Below are positions 23,421 to 32,674 of a stretch of 40,564 nt of DNA, in pieces. Position 1 is the stretch's first letter, and each line of letters opens with the position of its first letter. Source of the stretch: Bacilli bacterium (GTDB lineage: Bacteria > Bacillota_I > Bacilli_A > RF39 > UBA660); contig JAGAYJ010000032.1 of the NCBI GenBank assembly GCA_017940575.1, forward strand, positions 75,158-115,721. The letters are read 5' to 3'. The position numbers and the translations under genes were made by a program. The notes beneath the pieces are model-generated. The model saw nothing but the letters and a program-made list of their open reading frames with translations. It ran no database searches and was not told the DNA's origin.

Positions 23421-24551
23421 TCACAGCCTTTTAGTTTTTTGTTTTATTTTAACATTTAATTTAAAATCATCAGGAATTATTTCAATATTTTCAAATTGTT
23501 CTTCAATTCTATAAAATAAATTTGTAAGTCCCTCTATTTTATTTTTACTTATTAAATCTTCTTTGTCAACAAATTTTTCATAATTTTCTTTATCTATTTC
23601 ATATTGAAATAACTCATCATCAGTTAAATCAGATAAATCACTCCAAGCTCGTTCAAACATCACTTTAGTTTTACTACCAGTCATTGCATGATAATCATAG
23701 TTTAATACTTCTAGTAAAGGTACTTCTATATCAGTTATATTCTCTTTATCTAGCATATCAATAAATGTTTTTAAAGCAAGAACAAAAGAAGGATGATTTA
23801 TAGGATTATCAATTCCTTTATTTAACTTATATAAACATCTTTCTAACTTTTTATCTGATTCTGATATTGATGTATTTTGAATACCATATATATAACACTT
23901 ACCATTATCAATACCATAGTGTATATTAGGCATATGATATACAAGCTTTTTATCTCTATTTATTAAATCAAATGACATACTATTAACTGTTTCAAACCAA
24001 AATGAATTTTCATCTCTTTTAGTAACTATTATATTATCCATATATGTGTCTACTATGTTATCATTTGAATATCCATTTAATACAACATCACACTTATCAA
24101 ATGTTCTATCTTCTAGAAAAGCTATTTCTCTATCTAAAAAGCCATAAATATTTGAAAAATCACATGGTAGTAATTTTAGCCATAAAGCATCTTTTAAATA
24201 ATTAACCATTAAATATCTTCCACGATCACCACTATAATGCTCTTCCTTATATTTTGAATAAGCATTAATAAGATTGGTTAATTTTTCAAAAAATAATTTA
24301 GAATCATTTACATATATAGCATAATCATCATTATCTAACTTATTATTTTTTCTTAAAAATTCAATATTTTCACTACATATATTTGGTGTCCAAATATTTT
24401 CTAAAACAAAAGGATTATTTTTAACATCTTCAAGTATTTCATAAATATCGTTATTAAAAATAAATTTAAGTTCTGGTATAACTATACCACTAAGTAAACT
24501 TGGATAACATTCTATTATAAATATTTCAATAAGTTCTCTTGCTGTATGCAT
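23421..24551 (-). CDS. Unknown 376-residue protein coupled to the TtcA-like gene
   Basis: 376 residues, soluble, with no signal peptide or TM segment. I do not recognise a domain. Features seen: an N-terminal ELIEIFIIECYPSLLSGIVI, aromatic-rich middle segments (DALWLKLLPCDFSNIYGFLD, ENSFWFETVNSMSFDLINRD), the pattern VYHMPNIHYGIDNGKCYIYGIQ, and an acidic, helical tail (FERAWSDLSDLTDDELFQYE and onward). It is the first gene of a two-gene unit with the TtcA-like protein, 4 bp apart, so it may act with it, but this is context only. GGTGATATT precedes the ATG. A profile search would be needed to place it. Confidence 0.8.
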   Translation of the reverse strand: MHTARELIEIFIIECYPSLLSGIVIPELKFIFNNDIYEILEDVKNNPFVLENIWTPNICSENIEFLRKNNKLDNDDYAIYVNDSKLFFEKLTNLINAYSKYKEEHYSGDRGRYLMVNYLKDALWLKLLPCDFSNIYGFLDREIAFLEDRTFDKCDVVLNGYSNDNIVDTYMDNIIVTKRDENSFWFETVNSMSFDLINRDKKLVYHMPNIHYGIDNGKCYIYGIQNTSISESDKKLERCLYKLNKGIDNPINHPSFVLALKTFIDMLDKENITDIEVPLLEVLNYDYHAMTGSKTKVMFERAWSDLSDLTDDELFQYEIDKENYEKFVDKEDLISKNKIEGLTNLFYRIEEQFENIEIIPDDFKLNVKIKQKTKRL

Positions 24552-24570
24552 AATATCACCTTGGGTTAAT

Positions 24571-24579
24571 ATTATAACA
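24571..24579 (-). promoter_or_regulatory. Extended -10 promoter of the unknown/TtcA-like unit
   Basis: TGTTATAAT on the minus strand (TATAAT 24571-24576, TGT 24577-24579). No good -35 box is visible; the region overlaps the next terminator. Confidence 0.55.
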
Positions 24580-24580
24580 T

Positions 24581-24608
24581 GAAAAAAACTACATTTGTAG
24601 TCTTTTTT
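24581..24608 (-). terminator. Intrinsic terminator of the DUF362 gene
   Basis: ACTAC and GTAGT (24588-24601) form a hairpin with an AAAT loop, flanked by A and T runs; on the minus strand seven Ts follow. Confidence 0.8.
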
Positions 24609-25489
24609 TAAATTTCTATTAATTCATATTTTGTAGAACCTAGGCCTAAACTTTCAGCATATTCTGTAATATGTCTTCCCTCTTGTCTATCAACTCTCTC
24701 AATCATTTTATTATGACCTGGATCAGTTGAATTCCATATCATATCTATAAATGCTTGATCATTAGCAACTGGATCAAGACTAGCAATTATTCCTAAATCA
24801 CTCATTACAGGATCCCCTTGATTAGAGTCACAATCACAATCAACTGAGATATTATTCATAACTGTTATATAAACAATTTGTTTGTTATTATCAGATAAAT
24901 AGTCAGATACAGCTTTAGCAGCTTCTGCCATTGATTCTATAAAGTCTTTTTGTTCATAATCTACTTGCCAACATAAATCAGGATCAGTTGTTTGTCCACA
25001 TGAATGAATATAAGCTTTACCATTTCTTGATGCTATACCTATTGATTGATTTTTTAAATTTGCTCCAAATCCTCCCATGGCATGTCCTTTTCCATGAGCA
25101 AGATTAACTATTGAATCATAGTTTTTAAAATTCTCACCAATTATATCATAGTCTAAATGTTTACCATTTTTAACTGGGATTTTAAATTCACTATCTTTAT
25201 CCATTATATCTACATCAGCAAAGCTTAAAAAACCATGTTCACGAGCAACTTCAATATGATCTTGATATGTATTTCTTTTACCCTTATATGCTGTATTACA
25301 TTCTAGTATTGTACCATTAAGTTTTTTTACAAAAGGACCTATTAAATCAGCCTTTAAATATCCTTTAGAACCTGCTTCTCCAGTAGACACTTTTATACCT
25401 ACTTTTCCTTTTAAATCAACTTTTAACGCTTCATATATCTTAATTAATGAATCACTTGTTATTTCTTTTGTATAATATACTTTACTCAA
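24608..25489 (-). CDS. DUF362 family protein
   Basis: 293 residues from TTG (25487-25489), giving MSKVYYTKEI, 8 bases after GAGG. The GTG at 25496-25498 that gives a longer frame lies in that ribosome site and is rejected. DUF362 features: KGKVGIKVSTGEAGSKGYL, TYQDHIEVAREHGF, VNLAHGKGHAMGGFGANLKN, SVDCDCDSNQGDPVMSDLGI. Many DUF362 proteins end with a two-cluster ferredoxin domain; this one lacks it, leaving only the CDCD cysteines. Family members are associated with iron-sulfur or electron-transfer roles, but the biochemical function is not established. It is transcribed alone, with an extended -10 promoter (TGATAAAAT, 25509-25517). Confidence 0.85.
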   Translation of the reverse strand: MSKVYYTKEITSDSLIKIYEALKVDLKGKVGIKVSTGEAGSKGYLKADLIGPFVKKLNGTILECNTAYKGKRNTYQDHIEVAREHGFLSFADVDIMDKDSEFKIPVKNGKHLDYDIIGENFKNYDSIVNLAHGKGHAMGGFGANLKNQSIGIASRNGKAYIHSCGQTTDPDLCWQVDYEQKDFIESMAEAAKAVSDYLSDNNKQIVYITVMNNISVDCDCDSNQGDPVMSDLGIIASLDPVANDQAFIDMIWNSTDPGHNKMIERVDRQEGRHITEYAESLGLGSTKYELIEI

Positions 25490-25508
25490 TCTTATCACCT
25501 CTATAATT

Positions 25509-25517
25509 ATTTTATCA
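25509..25517 (-). promoter_or_regulatory. Extended -10 promoter of the DUF362 gene
   Basis: TGATAAAAT on the minus strand (-10 TAAAAT at 25509-25514, TGA at 25515-25517), a short distance before the GAGGTGAT ribosome site. No clear -35 box. Confidence 0.45.
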
Positions 25518-25524
25518 TAAATTG

Positions 25525-25553
25525 TAAAAAGTTACTCAAATTATGAGTAACTC
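25525..25553 (-). terminator. Intrinsic terminator of the pilin-like gene
   Basis: AGTTACTC and GAGTAACT (25530-25552) form an 8-bp stem with a 7-base loop, followed by five Ts on the minus strand. Confidence 0.82.
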
Positions 25554-25575
25554 TTTATATTTTTATTATAAATTA

Positions 25576-28500
25576 TTAATTAGATCTAATAAGTACAGTT
25601 GAAGTCTCTGCTTTATTACCTGCTTTATCATACACAATTATATAAACAGTGGTACTTCCTTTACCATAATATGGAATATCTGCACCTGCATTACCTGCAC
25701 TTGATATATCTGAAAGTGGTACATTTTTTCCACCAATAGATACAGAACCAAGACCTGATAATGCGTCTTTTACAACCGCATATATTCTAAAGTCAGTAGT
25801 TGATGGAGTTGTATAACTTCCAACTGGCCATACTTCTGGAATTGTTGGATTAGTCTTATCAATTCTAATTGTAAACATATTAGATGCAGCACTTGCATTA
25901 CCTAAATTGTCAACTGCTCTAATATAGAAATTCCATTGTCCTTCCCATGTAATCCAATAGTCAAATATTGTTTTATTTTCATAGAAAGCTGTTTGCCATC
26001 CTAGTGTTGATATATCAGCAGTCCAGCTCTTTCCATCATGTGAATATTGATAATACTTAACTCCAGAACCTGTGTCTGTTGATTTAGATCTTGTAAGTAC
26101 ACTTTTATTTGTCCATGCACCACTTGAGTAACCATTACCCCATGTTGTATTATTGCTAGCTGTACTTTGAACTAATTGAATACTTGGTTTAGATGGTGCG
26201 GTTACATCTATTTTAGATACGGTAGCCGATGCATTACCTGTTGTATTTTTTCCATCTGTTATTCTTGCATATAAAGTAGATGTAGATGTAGATGTTGTAT
26301 TATATGTAATACTTGGTTTACTTGTTGTATAATACCATGTATTTGCTACCATTGATTTAGTAGACGTTATATTAGAACAAGTACCAGGATTAGTAGATGT
26401 TCCACAACTTTTTGTTAAATTAACACTACTTGTTGCACTTCTTGTAGTTCTAACATAATATCCTGTTGGATTTCCTGATGTAGTTAGATTCCATACTTGT
26501 GATTTATAATATCCGTTAACTGCAGATGATGGTGAATTTGATGATGAAAGTGCAACTGAAAGTTGTGTCGTTTTAGCACTTCCTGTTTTACATGTTGATC
26601 CATTTCCTACCTTGTCATTAATACAAAATTGATAATAGTATGTTGTATTATGTGTGATATTACTTATTGTACAGTTACTTGTTGTTACACTACTTGCATT
26701 TGTTGTATAAGATCCACTTGTTGTTGAATACTTACATGTAACTGTATTTAATCCTGAATTTGCATCACTACTAGTTATTGGTATACTTATGCTCTTGCTT
26801 GTAACAGTTGCATTACCAAGTGTTACAGTTGGGCTTGTTGCATCTATCTTAGATACGGTAGCTGAAGCATTACCTGTTGTATTTTTACCATCACTTATTC
26901 TTGCATAAAGTGTAGCATTTGCAGCGTTTGTCTTATTATAAGTTATACTTGGTTTACTTGTTGTATAATACCATGTATTTGCTGCCATAGATTTAGTAGC
27001 TGTTATATTTGTACAACTACCAGGATTAGTACTTGTTCCACAACTCTTTGTTAAATTAACGCTACTTGTTGCAGCACTCGTACTTTTTATATAATAAGCA
27101 TTTGGATTTCCAGATGTCGTTAAATTCCACACCTGACTTTTTAAATAGCCATTTTGTGCAGTACTTGGTGTATTGGTTGCTTTAAGTGCGACTGTAAGCG
27201 CAGTTGTTTTACTACTTCCTGTTTTACAAGTAGAATTATTGCCTACTTTATCACTAACACATACTTGATAATAATATGTTGTATTATGTGTGATATTACT
27301 TATTGTACAATTACTTGTTGTTACACTACTTGCATTTGTTGAGTATGTTCCATCTGTTGTTGAATATTTGCAAGTAACTGTTCCAAGGCCAGAATGTTCA
27401 TCACTACTAGTTATAGGTATAACAATACTATTACTTGTAACAGATACACCACCAATTGTTGCTGTTGGACTTGTAGCATCAATTTTAGATACAGTCGCTG
27501 ATGCATTAGTTGTTGTATTTTTTCCATCACTTATTCTTGCGTATAAAGTTGCTGTTTCTGTATTTGTAGAATTATAAGTTACTGTTGGTTTACTTGTTGT
27601 ATAATACCATGTATTTGCTGCCATAGATTTAGTAGCTGTTATATTTGTACAACTACCAGGATTGGTATCAGTTCCACAACTCTTTGTTAAATTAACGCTA
27701 CTTGTTGCAGCACTCGTACTTTTTACATAATATGCATTAGGATTACCTGTTGTATCTAAATTCCATACTTGTGTTTTAAAATATTCATTTTGAGAAGTTG
27801 TAGGTGTATTAGTAGCTTTTAGCGCTACTGTAAGTGCAGTTGTTTTACTACTTCCTGTTTTACAAGTAGAATTATTGCCTACTTTATCACTAACACATAC
27901 TTGATAATAATATGTTGTATTATGTTTAACATTACTTATTGTACAATTATCAGTTGTTGCACTACTTGCATTAGTTGTATAACTTCCTGATGTTGTTGAA
28001 TATTTACATGTAACTGTATTTATTCCAGAATTTATATCACTGCTTGTTATAGGTATTACTATGCTCTTACTTGTTACAATAACTGTTCCAAGTGATAACG
28101 TTGGACTTGTTGCATCTATCTTAGATACAGTAGCTGATGCATTACTTGTTGTATTTTTTCCATCACTTATTCTTGCATAAAGTGTAGCATTTTCATCACT
28201 TGTCTTATTATAAGTTACTGTTGGTTTACTTGTTGTATAATACCATGTATTTGAACTCATATTTTTAGTAGATGTAATACTTGTACAACTACCAGGATTA
28301 GTATCAGTTCCACAACTTTTTGTTAAGTTTACACTACTAGTTGCATCACTTGTACTTTTTACATAATATGCATTAGGATTACCTGTTATATTTAAGTTCC
28401 ATACTTGTGTTTTTAAATATCCATTTTGTGCAGTACTTGGTGTATTTGTTGCTTTTAAAGCTAATGTAAGCGCCGTTGTTTTACTATTTCCAGTTTTACA

Positions 28501-29760
28501 AGTAGAAGTATTACCTACTTTATCACTTACACATACTTGATAATAGTATGTTGTATTATGCACTATATTATTTATTGTACAGTTACTAGTTGTTACACTA
28601 CTTGCATTTGTTGAATATTTTCCATCGGCTGTTGAATATTTACATGTAACTTTTCCAAGTCCAGAATGTGCATCATAACTAATTATAGGTATACTTATAC
28701 TCTTACTTGTTACTGTTATATTTTCCAATGTAACTGTTGGACTTGTTCTGTCTATCTTAGATACAGTTGCTGTTGAATTTCCTGTTATACTAACTCCATT
28801 TGTTACTCTTGCATATATTGTATTTTCTTCATCTTTTGTTTTATTATATGTAATTTTTGGAGAAGTCTCAAAATAATACCACTTATTTGATTGTAGGCTT
28901 TTTGTACTATCAACTATACAATTTGATGGACTATTATTTGAACCACAACTTTTAATTGATGCTACATTACTAGTGGCTTCTTTTTCAGTTTTAATATAGT
29001 ATCCTTCTGCATCATTAGAATCATAATCAAGATAAGCAACTTGAGTTTTAAAATATCCCAATTGTGATGTACTTGGTGTATTATTAAATTTAACTTTTAA
29101 AGTTCCCAATTTTAAAGTGCTTACTTTAAATTCCTTTACTCTACTCAATTTTTTTCCATTAGTTGCTGTTACTTTTATTGTATATTCTTTTCCTGCTTTT
29201 AATTTATCAAATACTTTGGTAACAGTTATATCCTTACTATCATAATTATCAATATATTCTTTTCCATCTATTTCATACTTAATTGATTTAATACCTGTTT
29301 CTTTATCAACTAAATTAATATTTAAAATTATACTTTTAGAAGTAACACCTATGTTTGATATATCAATATCAGGTGCAGATACATCTAGATCTTCACAATT
29401 TTTTTGAATATCTAAATTTTGTTTATTACCTAATACGCAATAAGAATCTAGTTTAATATAACGTAATTCTGAATTGCTACCAGATATTATTTCACCTTCA
29501 AGTGGTACTGAACCTTTTAAAGATAAAATAACATTTTTATTATTTATACATTTATCTCCATCACAGATAAATGTAGAATTTGATTTTGATGCGAAATATA
29601 AATCTGCTGAATCAATTAATCCATATGCACTATCCCTAACTGCAGTTTTACGTGAATTTTCAATAACACCTATAAGTACAGGATAAGCAATTAATGCAAT
29701 AATTGCAAGCACTATTATTACTGCAAGTAACTCTACTAAAGTAAAACCTCTTTTTTTCAT
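25576..29760 (-). CDS. Giant prepilin-like surface protein with four Ig/FN3-type repeats
   Basis: 1394 residues. The N-terminus MKKRGFTLVELLAVIIVLAI is a type IV prepilin (class III) signal: basic leader, cleavage between Gly5 and Phe6, Glu at +5 and a hydrophobic helix (about 6-28). A normal pilin would be 100-250 residues. After a globular region (about 40-215) and one diverged repeat half (217-332), four 212-residue repeats start at about residues 333, 545, 757 and 969 (VSKIDxTSPT). Each has FN3/Ig-like segments and six cysteines (TCKYST, NCTI, VCVSD, TCKTG, SCGT, SCT), so disulfides and an extracellular place are likely. Repeat 5-like and C-terminal domains (1181-1394) are aromatic-rich. 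No other pilus gene is in the window. GAGG precedes the ATG. Confidence 0.85.
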   Translation of the reverse strand: MKKRGFTLVELLAVIIVLAIIALIAYPVLIGVIENSRKTAVRDSAYGLIDSADLYFASKSNSTFICDGDKCINNKNVILSLKGSVPLEGEIISGSNSELRYIKLDSYCVLGNKQNLDIQKNCEDLDVSAPDIDISNIGVTSKSIILNINLVDKETGIKSIKYEIDGKEYIDNYDSKDITVTKVFDKLKAGKEYTIKVTATNGKKLSRVKEFKVSTLKLGTLKVKFNNTPSTSQLGYFKTQVAYLDYDSNDAEGYYIKTEKEATSNVASIKSCGSNNSPSNCIVDSTKSLQSNKWYYFETSPKITYNKTKDEENTIYARVTNGVSITGNSTATVSKIDRTSPTVTLENITVTSKSISIPIISYDAHSGLGKVTCKYSTADGKYSTNASSVTTSNCTINNIVHNTTYYYQVCVSDKVGNTSTCKTGNSKTTALTLALKATNTPSTAQNGYLKTQVWNLNITGNPNAYYVKSTSDATSSVNLTKSCGTDTNPGSCTSITSTKNMSSNTWYYTTSKPTVTYNKTSDENATLYARISDGKNTTSNASATVSKIDATSPTLSLGTVIVTSKSIVIPITSSDINSGINTVTCKYSTTSGSYTTNASSATTDNCTISNVKHNTTYYYQVCVSDKVGNNSTCKTGSSKTTALTVALKATNTPTTSQNEYFKTQVWNLDTTGNPNAYYVKSTSAATSSVNLTKSCGTDTNPGSCTNITATKSMAANTWYYTTSKPTVTYNSTNTETATLYARISDGKNTTTNASATVSKIDATSPTATIGGVSVTSNSIVIPITSSDEHSGLGTVTCKYSTTDGTYSTNASSVTTSNCTISNITHNTTYYYQVCVSDKVGNNSTCKTGSSKTTALTVALKATNTPSTAQNGYLKSQVWNLTTSGNPNAYYIKSTSAATSSVNLTKSCGTSTNPGSCTNITATKSMAANTWYYTTSKPSITYNKTNAANATLYARISDGKNTTGNASATVSKIDATSPTVTLGNATVTSKSISIPITSSDANSGLNTVTCKYSTTSGSYTTNASSVTTSNCTISNITHNTTYYYQFCINDKVGNGSTCKTGSAKTTQLSVALSSSNSPSSAVNGYYKSQVWNLTTSGNPTGYYVRTTRSATSSVNLTKSCGTSTNPGTCSNITSTKSMVANTWYYTTSKPSITYNTTSTSTSTLYARITDGKNTTGNASATVSKIDVTAPSKPSIQLVQSTASNNTTWGNGYSSGAWTNKSVLTRSKSTDTGSGVKYYQYSHDGKSWTADISTLGWQTAFYENKTIFDYWITWEGQWNFYIRAVDNLGNASAASNMFTIRIDKTNPTIPEVWPVGSYTTPSTTDFRIYAVVKDALSGLGSVSIGGKNVPLSDISSAGNAGADIPYYGKGSTTVYIIVYDKAGNKAETSTVLIRSN
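26216..28759 (-). repeat. Four in-frame tandem repeats of exactly 636 bp in the pilin-like gene
   Basis: The anchor GATAC in the VSKID codons occurs at 26216, 26852, 27488, 28124 and 28760, each 636 bp apart. The repeats are close at DNA level and keep the frame with no length change, which indicates expansion by unequal crossover or replication slippage and leaves the gene prone to copy-number change. Confidence 0.85.
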
Positions 29761-29816
29761 AAAAACCTCACTTTTTTTATTAATTAATCTTATTTATTAT
29801 CTTATATATTAATATA

Positions 29817-29825
29817 ATTATATCA
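29817..29825 (-). promoter_or_regulatory. Extended -10 promoter of the pilin-like gene
   Basis: TGATATAAT on the minus strand (TATAAT 29817-29822, TGA 29823-29825). No convincing -35 box; the leader is about 50 bases. Confidence 0.45.
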
Positions 29826-29858
29826 CATATATTAATTCATTAAAACAATTAAATATTT

Positions 29859-29890
29859 AAGAAAACAAAAACTACTTTAAAAGTAGTTTT
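29859..29890 (-). terminator. Intrinsic terminator of the lipoprotein gene
   Basis: AAAACTACTT and AAGTAGTTTT (about 29867-29890) form a hairpin followed by a T-rich tail on the minus strand. Confidence 0.8.
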
Positions 29891-29895
29891 TATAA

Positions 29896-30306
29896 TTATC
29901 TAACAACTTCGTAATCAATACTAGCAGCTTTAGTTAAATCTTCTCCATATGATGATGTAATTACAGTTGATGATTTAGCTTCAATGTTATCTCCAACAAA
30001 TCCAGTTAAAGTAACAATAATATTTCCATCTTTATCTTTTACATTAATTTTAAACTCTTTTAAAAATTCAGTTTTATCAGATGTATTTGTTACAACTGTA
30101 GTTAAAATTGAAGTAGAATCTTCATAAATTAATGAAGTATTTGTAAAAGTAAATACTTCTAATTGTTGATCTTTTATAACTTCTTCATTTGTATTTACTT
30201 TAACTTTATTTTCTTCTTTTTTAGTTTCTTTTTTAGAACATCCACATCCTGTTGTTAGTCCTGTTAACATTAAAGTTGAAATAACTACTAATAACACTTT
30301 TTTCAT
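29896..30306 (-). CDS. Small lipoprotein with FxLYD-like domain
   Basis: 136 residues. The signal peptide MKKVLLVVISTLMLTG ends in the lipobox LTTGC, so Cys21 would be lipidated by Lgt and the protein anchored outside the cytoplasmic membrane. After a K/E-rich spacer (24-45) comes a beta-rich region (about 48-136; LEVFTFTNTSLIYEDSTSILTTVVTNTSD, FKINVKDKDGNII, AKSSTVITSSYGEDLTKA) like the FxLYD domains of Bacillota lipoproteins. No ligand or partner is evident. It is a single-gene unit with a near-consensus promoter, so it may be well expressed. Confidence 0.85.
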   Translation of the reverse strand: MKKVLLVVISTLMLTGLTTGCGCSKKETKKEENKVKVNTNEEVIKDQQLEVFTFTNTSLIYEDSTSILTTVVTNTSDKTEFLKEFKINVKDKDGNIIVTLTGFVGDNIEAKSSTVITSSYGEDLTKAASIDYEVVR

Positions 30307-30343
30307 TTATTATTCCTCCATTTTACTATTTTTATCTATATTC

Positions 30344-30372
30344 ATTATAATTTAATTTAAATATTAAGTCAA
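30344..30372 (-). promoter_or_regulatory. Promoter of the lipoprotein gene
   Basis: TTGACT (30367-30372), 17 bp spacer, TATAAT (30344-30349) on the minus strand; GGAGG follows before the ATG. Confidence 0.8.
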
Positions 30373-30396
30373 TATTATCTCAAAGAAAACTAATAT

Positions 30397-32139
30397 CTAT
30401 TTCCATCTTCCAGCAACATCAGCATTAGTACTATTTGGTTCAGGATTTGGTAAATCCATCTTAATTAAAAGTGGAATTCTAAATGCTCTACCAAAAGCAA
30501 CACAAGTACCAGATTGAAGAGTTTTTTGCATCTCAACAATTTCACTGCTAATATTAGGAAGCATTTTTCTAATATACTCTAAATCTCTTGGATGTGTCAT
30601 TTTAAATATTAGAAAGTTACTACATTGTGATATAACAGTTTCACTTATCTCAACAGGTCTTTGTGAAATAAGATTAAAAATAAGTCCATACTTTCTTCCT
30701 TCTTTAGCAACTCTCTCAAATATATTATATCCAAGCAAATAGTTATCAGTATCTTCTCTTACATATCTATGAGCTTCTTCTAAGAATATATGAAATGGTA
30801 TTGAGGCTCTAACTTTAAGTCTTTTTGTAAAATCAAATAACATCCTTGTATATATCTTAGTTATTACTTTAGCAACTGAATCGTCAATATCCTCTAAGTT
30901 AAAGTTAACTATTTGAGCTTTGCCACCACTGCTAGATACTAAACTAGATATATATTGCTCAAGTGTTATAAAGTTTGGATAAGAGAAATATATAGCATTA
31001 GATCCAATTGCTAGCGAATGAAGTCTTACTTTTAAAGTAATTGCTTCATTATATGCTTTTTCATTTCTAAGTAAACCCTCTGAAATTAAAGTAAATTCTA
31101 AAGCTTTTTCTAAATCATTTAGGGTATAAAAACTAGCCTTTTTAGCTTCATATTTATCCAATTCTTCATGAATAAAACTTGAAATATATTCTGTTACTAA
31201 AATGCTTTCCGTAAAATCTCCACTTTTATCTATTTCAAAACACTCTCTAAATTTTCTAGTATAACCTAACCCTCTAACAGGAGCTTCTATATTAAATTCA
31301 TTTGTTGAGCATGAATTCATTATAGCAAATATATCATTTCTTTTACTTTGAGGTGTTTGATTAGTATATAAAATACTCATTATAGCTTTAGCAATCAAAT
31401 GATTTTTATAATTATTAGCCTTTTCACTATCTTCTGAAAAAATATTAACAAGTTTTAACATTCTCTCAATTATTGGAAGTTGTGCATGAGAATCAGCTCC
31501 TAAAAGAAGTGCATAATCATCTACTGTAAGAAGCCATAATGGAAGTTTTAAAATTTCTCCACCATCATCATTTAAATTAGTTGTGTAGTATTTAAAATGA
31601 AAATTTGGATTAACTTCATTTATTTTCATAAATGCACTATGATATTCTCCATATGCATCAAATATAAAGAAATTTGATTTATATGGTGGAAGCTCTGGAT
31701 TTGAAAAAACATTTTGTAAAAGTCTTGCTACACCATAAGATTTACCTGATCCAGTATTACCAAATATTGCCATATGATTAGAAAATAAATCATTAATATC
31801 TACCCTAACATCAGAGTTATCATAAAGTGGTGATTTACCTAAATAAAGTGAATCAACTTTATTGATGCCAATTATAAATGATAATTCATCTTTGGTAATC
31901 ATTCTAATTTTTGATTTCAAACTAGGTTTCATAGTAACACCGCTTGTAAAGTTATTACCCTTAAGTTCACCCAAAAAATTTACTTTAACAATATCACCAT
32001 CTATATCTTGAATTTGACCCAAAATAGATCTTTCACCATCTTCAAATATAACATGCATATTCATGACATTGCTTTCTAATTCTCCACTTACTTTAATCTT
32101 AGCTATTTCATTACTTATATAAATTATTTTTTCAAACAT
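30397..32139 (-). CDS. HerA-type FtsK/HerA-family ATPase (DUF87)
   Basis: 580 residues. An N-terminal beta-barrel (HAS-barrel, about 1-75) precedes a RecA-like core with Walker A GNTGSGKS (127-134) and Walker B IFLEEAHRYV (about 451-460). ISQRPVEISETVISQCSNFLIFKMTHP (about 491-517) is characteristic of HerA. HerA hexamers translocate DNA and usually work with the nuclease NurA or a SIR2/PLD-type partner; no such gene is in the window. It is 11 bp after ylxM, as the last member of the ftsY unit, an uncommon place for HerA. Defence and repair roles are both possible, and the neighbourhood does not decide. Confidence 0.9.
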   Translation of the reverse strand: MFEKIIYISNEIAKIKVSGELESNVMNMHVIFEDGERSILGQIQDIDGDIVKVNFLGELKGNNFTSGVTMKPSLKSKIRMITKDELSFIIGINKVDSLYLGKSPLYDNSDVRVDINDLFSNHMAIFGNTGSGKSYGVARLLQNVFSNPELPPYKSNFFIFDAYGEYHSAFMKINEVNPNFHFKYYTTNLNDDGGEILKLPLWLLTVDDYALLLGADSHAQLPIIERMLKLVNIFSEDSEKANNYKNHLIAKAIMSILYTNQTPQSKRNDIFAIMNSCSTNEFNIEAPVRGLGYTRKFRECFEIDKSGDFTESILVTEYISSFIHEELDKYEAKKASFYTLNDLEKALEFTLISEGLLRNEKAYNEAITLKVRLHSLAIGSNAIYFSYPNFITLEQYISSLVSSSGGKAQIVNFNLEDIDDSVAKVITKIYTRMLFDFTKRLKVRASIPFHIFLEEAHRYVREDTDNYLLGYNIFERVAKEGRKYGLIFNLISQRPVEISETVISQCSNFLIFKMTHPRDLEYIRKMLPNISSEIVEMQKTLQSGTCVAFGRAFRIPLLIKMDLPNPEPNSTNADVAGRWK

Positions 32140-32150
32140 ATTATCTCCCC

Positions 32151-32441
32151 TTATAAAACATCTAATATTTTATTTTTATTAAAGTCATCTAAATTATTAC
32201 ATATTTCTTTTATTCTTTTATTCTTTTCATTTATTTTAAGTATACTTTCAAAATGCTTTAATTTATCTTCTGCTTCTTTTAATTGCTTATGTACTGCATT
32301 TCTAGATATATCGTTATTTTCAGCTATTTCTTGAAGCGTTAAGTTATCAAAATAATAATCTTCGAAATAAGCTTGTTGCTTATCTGTTAAAAGTTCTCCA
32401 TATAAATCATATAAATCAATTAAATAAAGTCTATTATCCAT
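32151..32441 (-). CDS. ylxM: YlxM-like sigma-70 region 4 type DNA-binding protein
   Basis: 96 residues. A helix-turn-helix of the sigma region 4 type is visible: LYGELLTDKQQAYFEDYYFDNLTLQEIAENNDISRNAVHKQLKEAEDKL (about 12-60). YlxM is encoded with ftsY and ffh and is linked to the signal recognition particle. Here it follows ftsY with one small membrane protein in between (8-bp overlap with that gene). ffh is not in the window. Confidence 0.85.
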   Translation of the reverse strand: MDNRLYLIDLYDLYGELLTDKQQAYFEDYYFDNLTLQEIAENNDISRNAVHKQLKEAEDKLKHFESILKINEKNKRIKEICNNLDDFNKNKILDVL

Positions 32442-32673
32442 TTATAACACCTACTAATACTGTTACTAATACTATTATACCAAATATTAAATAAATTGGT
32501 GTCATATATTTTCTTTTAAATACTTTATAGTTATTATAACTTAATACTAAAAGAAGTATTCCCATTAAAGAAAGCCATAAATTTTCTAAGCCTTTAACGA
32601 ATATTCCAGTTATTAAAACAATTAAAAGTAAAACAGATATAATAAATTGTAAATAAAACATTGTTTTTTTCAT
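32434..32673 (-). CDS. Small two- to three-TM protein in the ftsY unit
   Basis: 79 residues from the ATG at 32671-32673, giving MKKTMFYLQFIISVLLLIVL, with GGGTGAG upstream and 1 bp after the ftsY stop. A longer frame back to 32724 would sit inside ftsY and has no ribosome site. Hydrophobic segments are around 5-25, 30-47 and 58-77. No family is recognised. It overlaps ylxM by 8 bp, so the three genes are tightly coupled. The function may concern membrane protein insertion with FtsY, but only position suggests it. Confidence 0.7.
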   Translation of the reverse strand: MKKTMFYLQFIISVLLLIVLITGIFVKGLENLWLSLMGILLLVLSYNNYKVFKRKYMTPIYLIFGIIVLVTVLVGVING

Positions 32674-32674
32674 A

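Noticed and set aside
27154-27577. Plus-strand reading frames rich in cysteine across the repeat region
   Set aside because: They are opposite-strand shadows of the 636-bp repeats of the pilin-like gene, have no ribosome site, and are interrupted outside the repeats.
26216-28759. Long direct repeats that could suggest a mobile or CRISPR element
   Set aside because: The units are 636 bp and contiguous, in frame and coding; there are no spacers, inverted ends or transposase.
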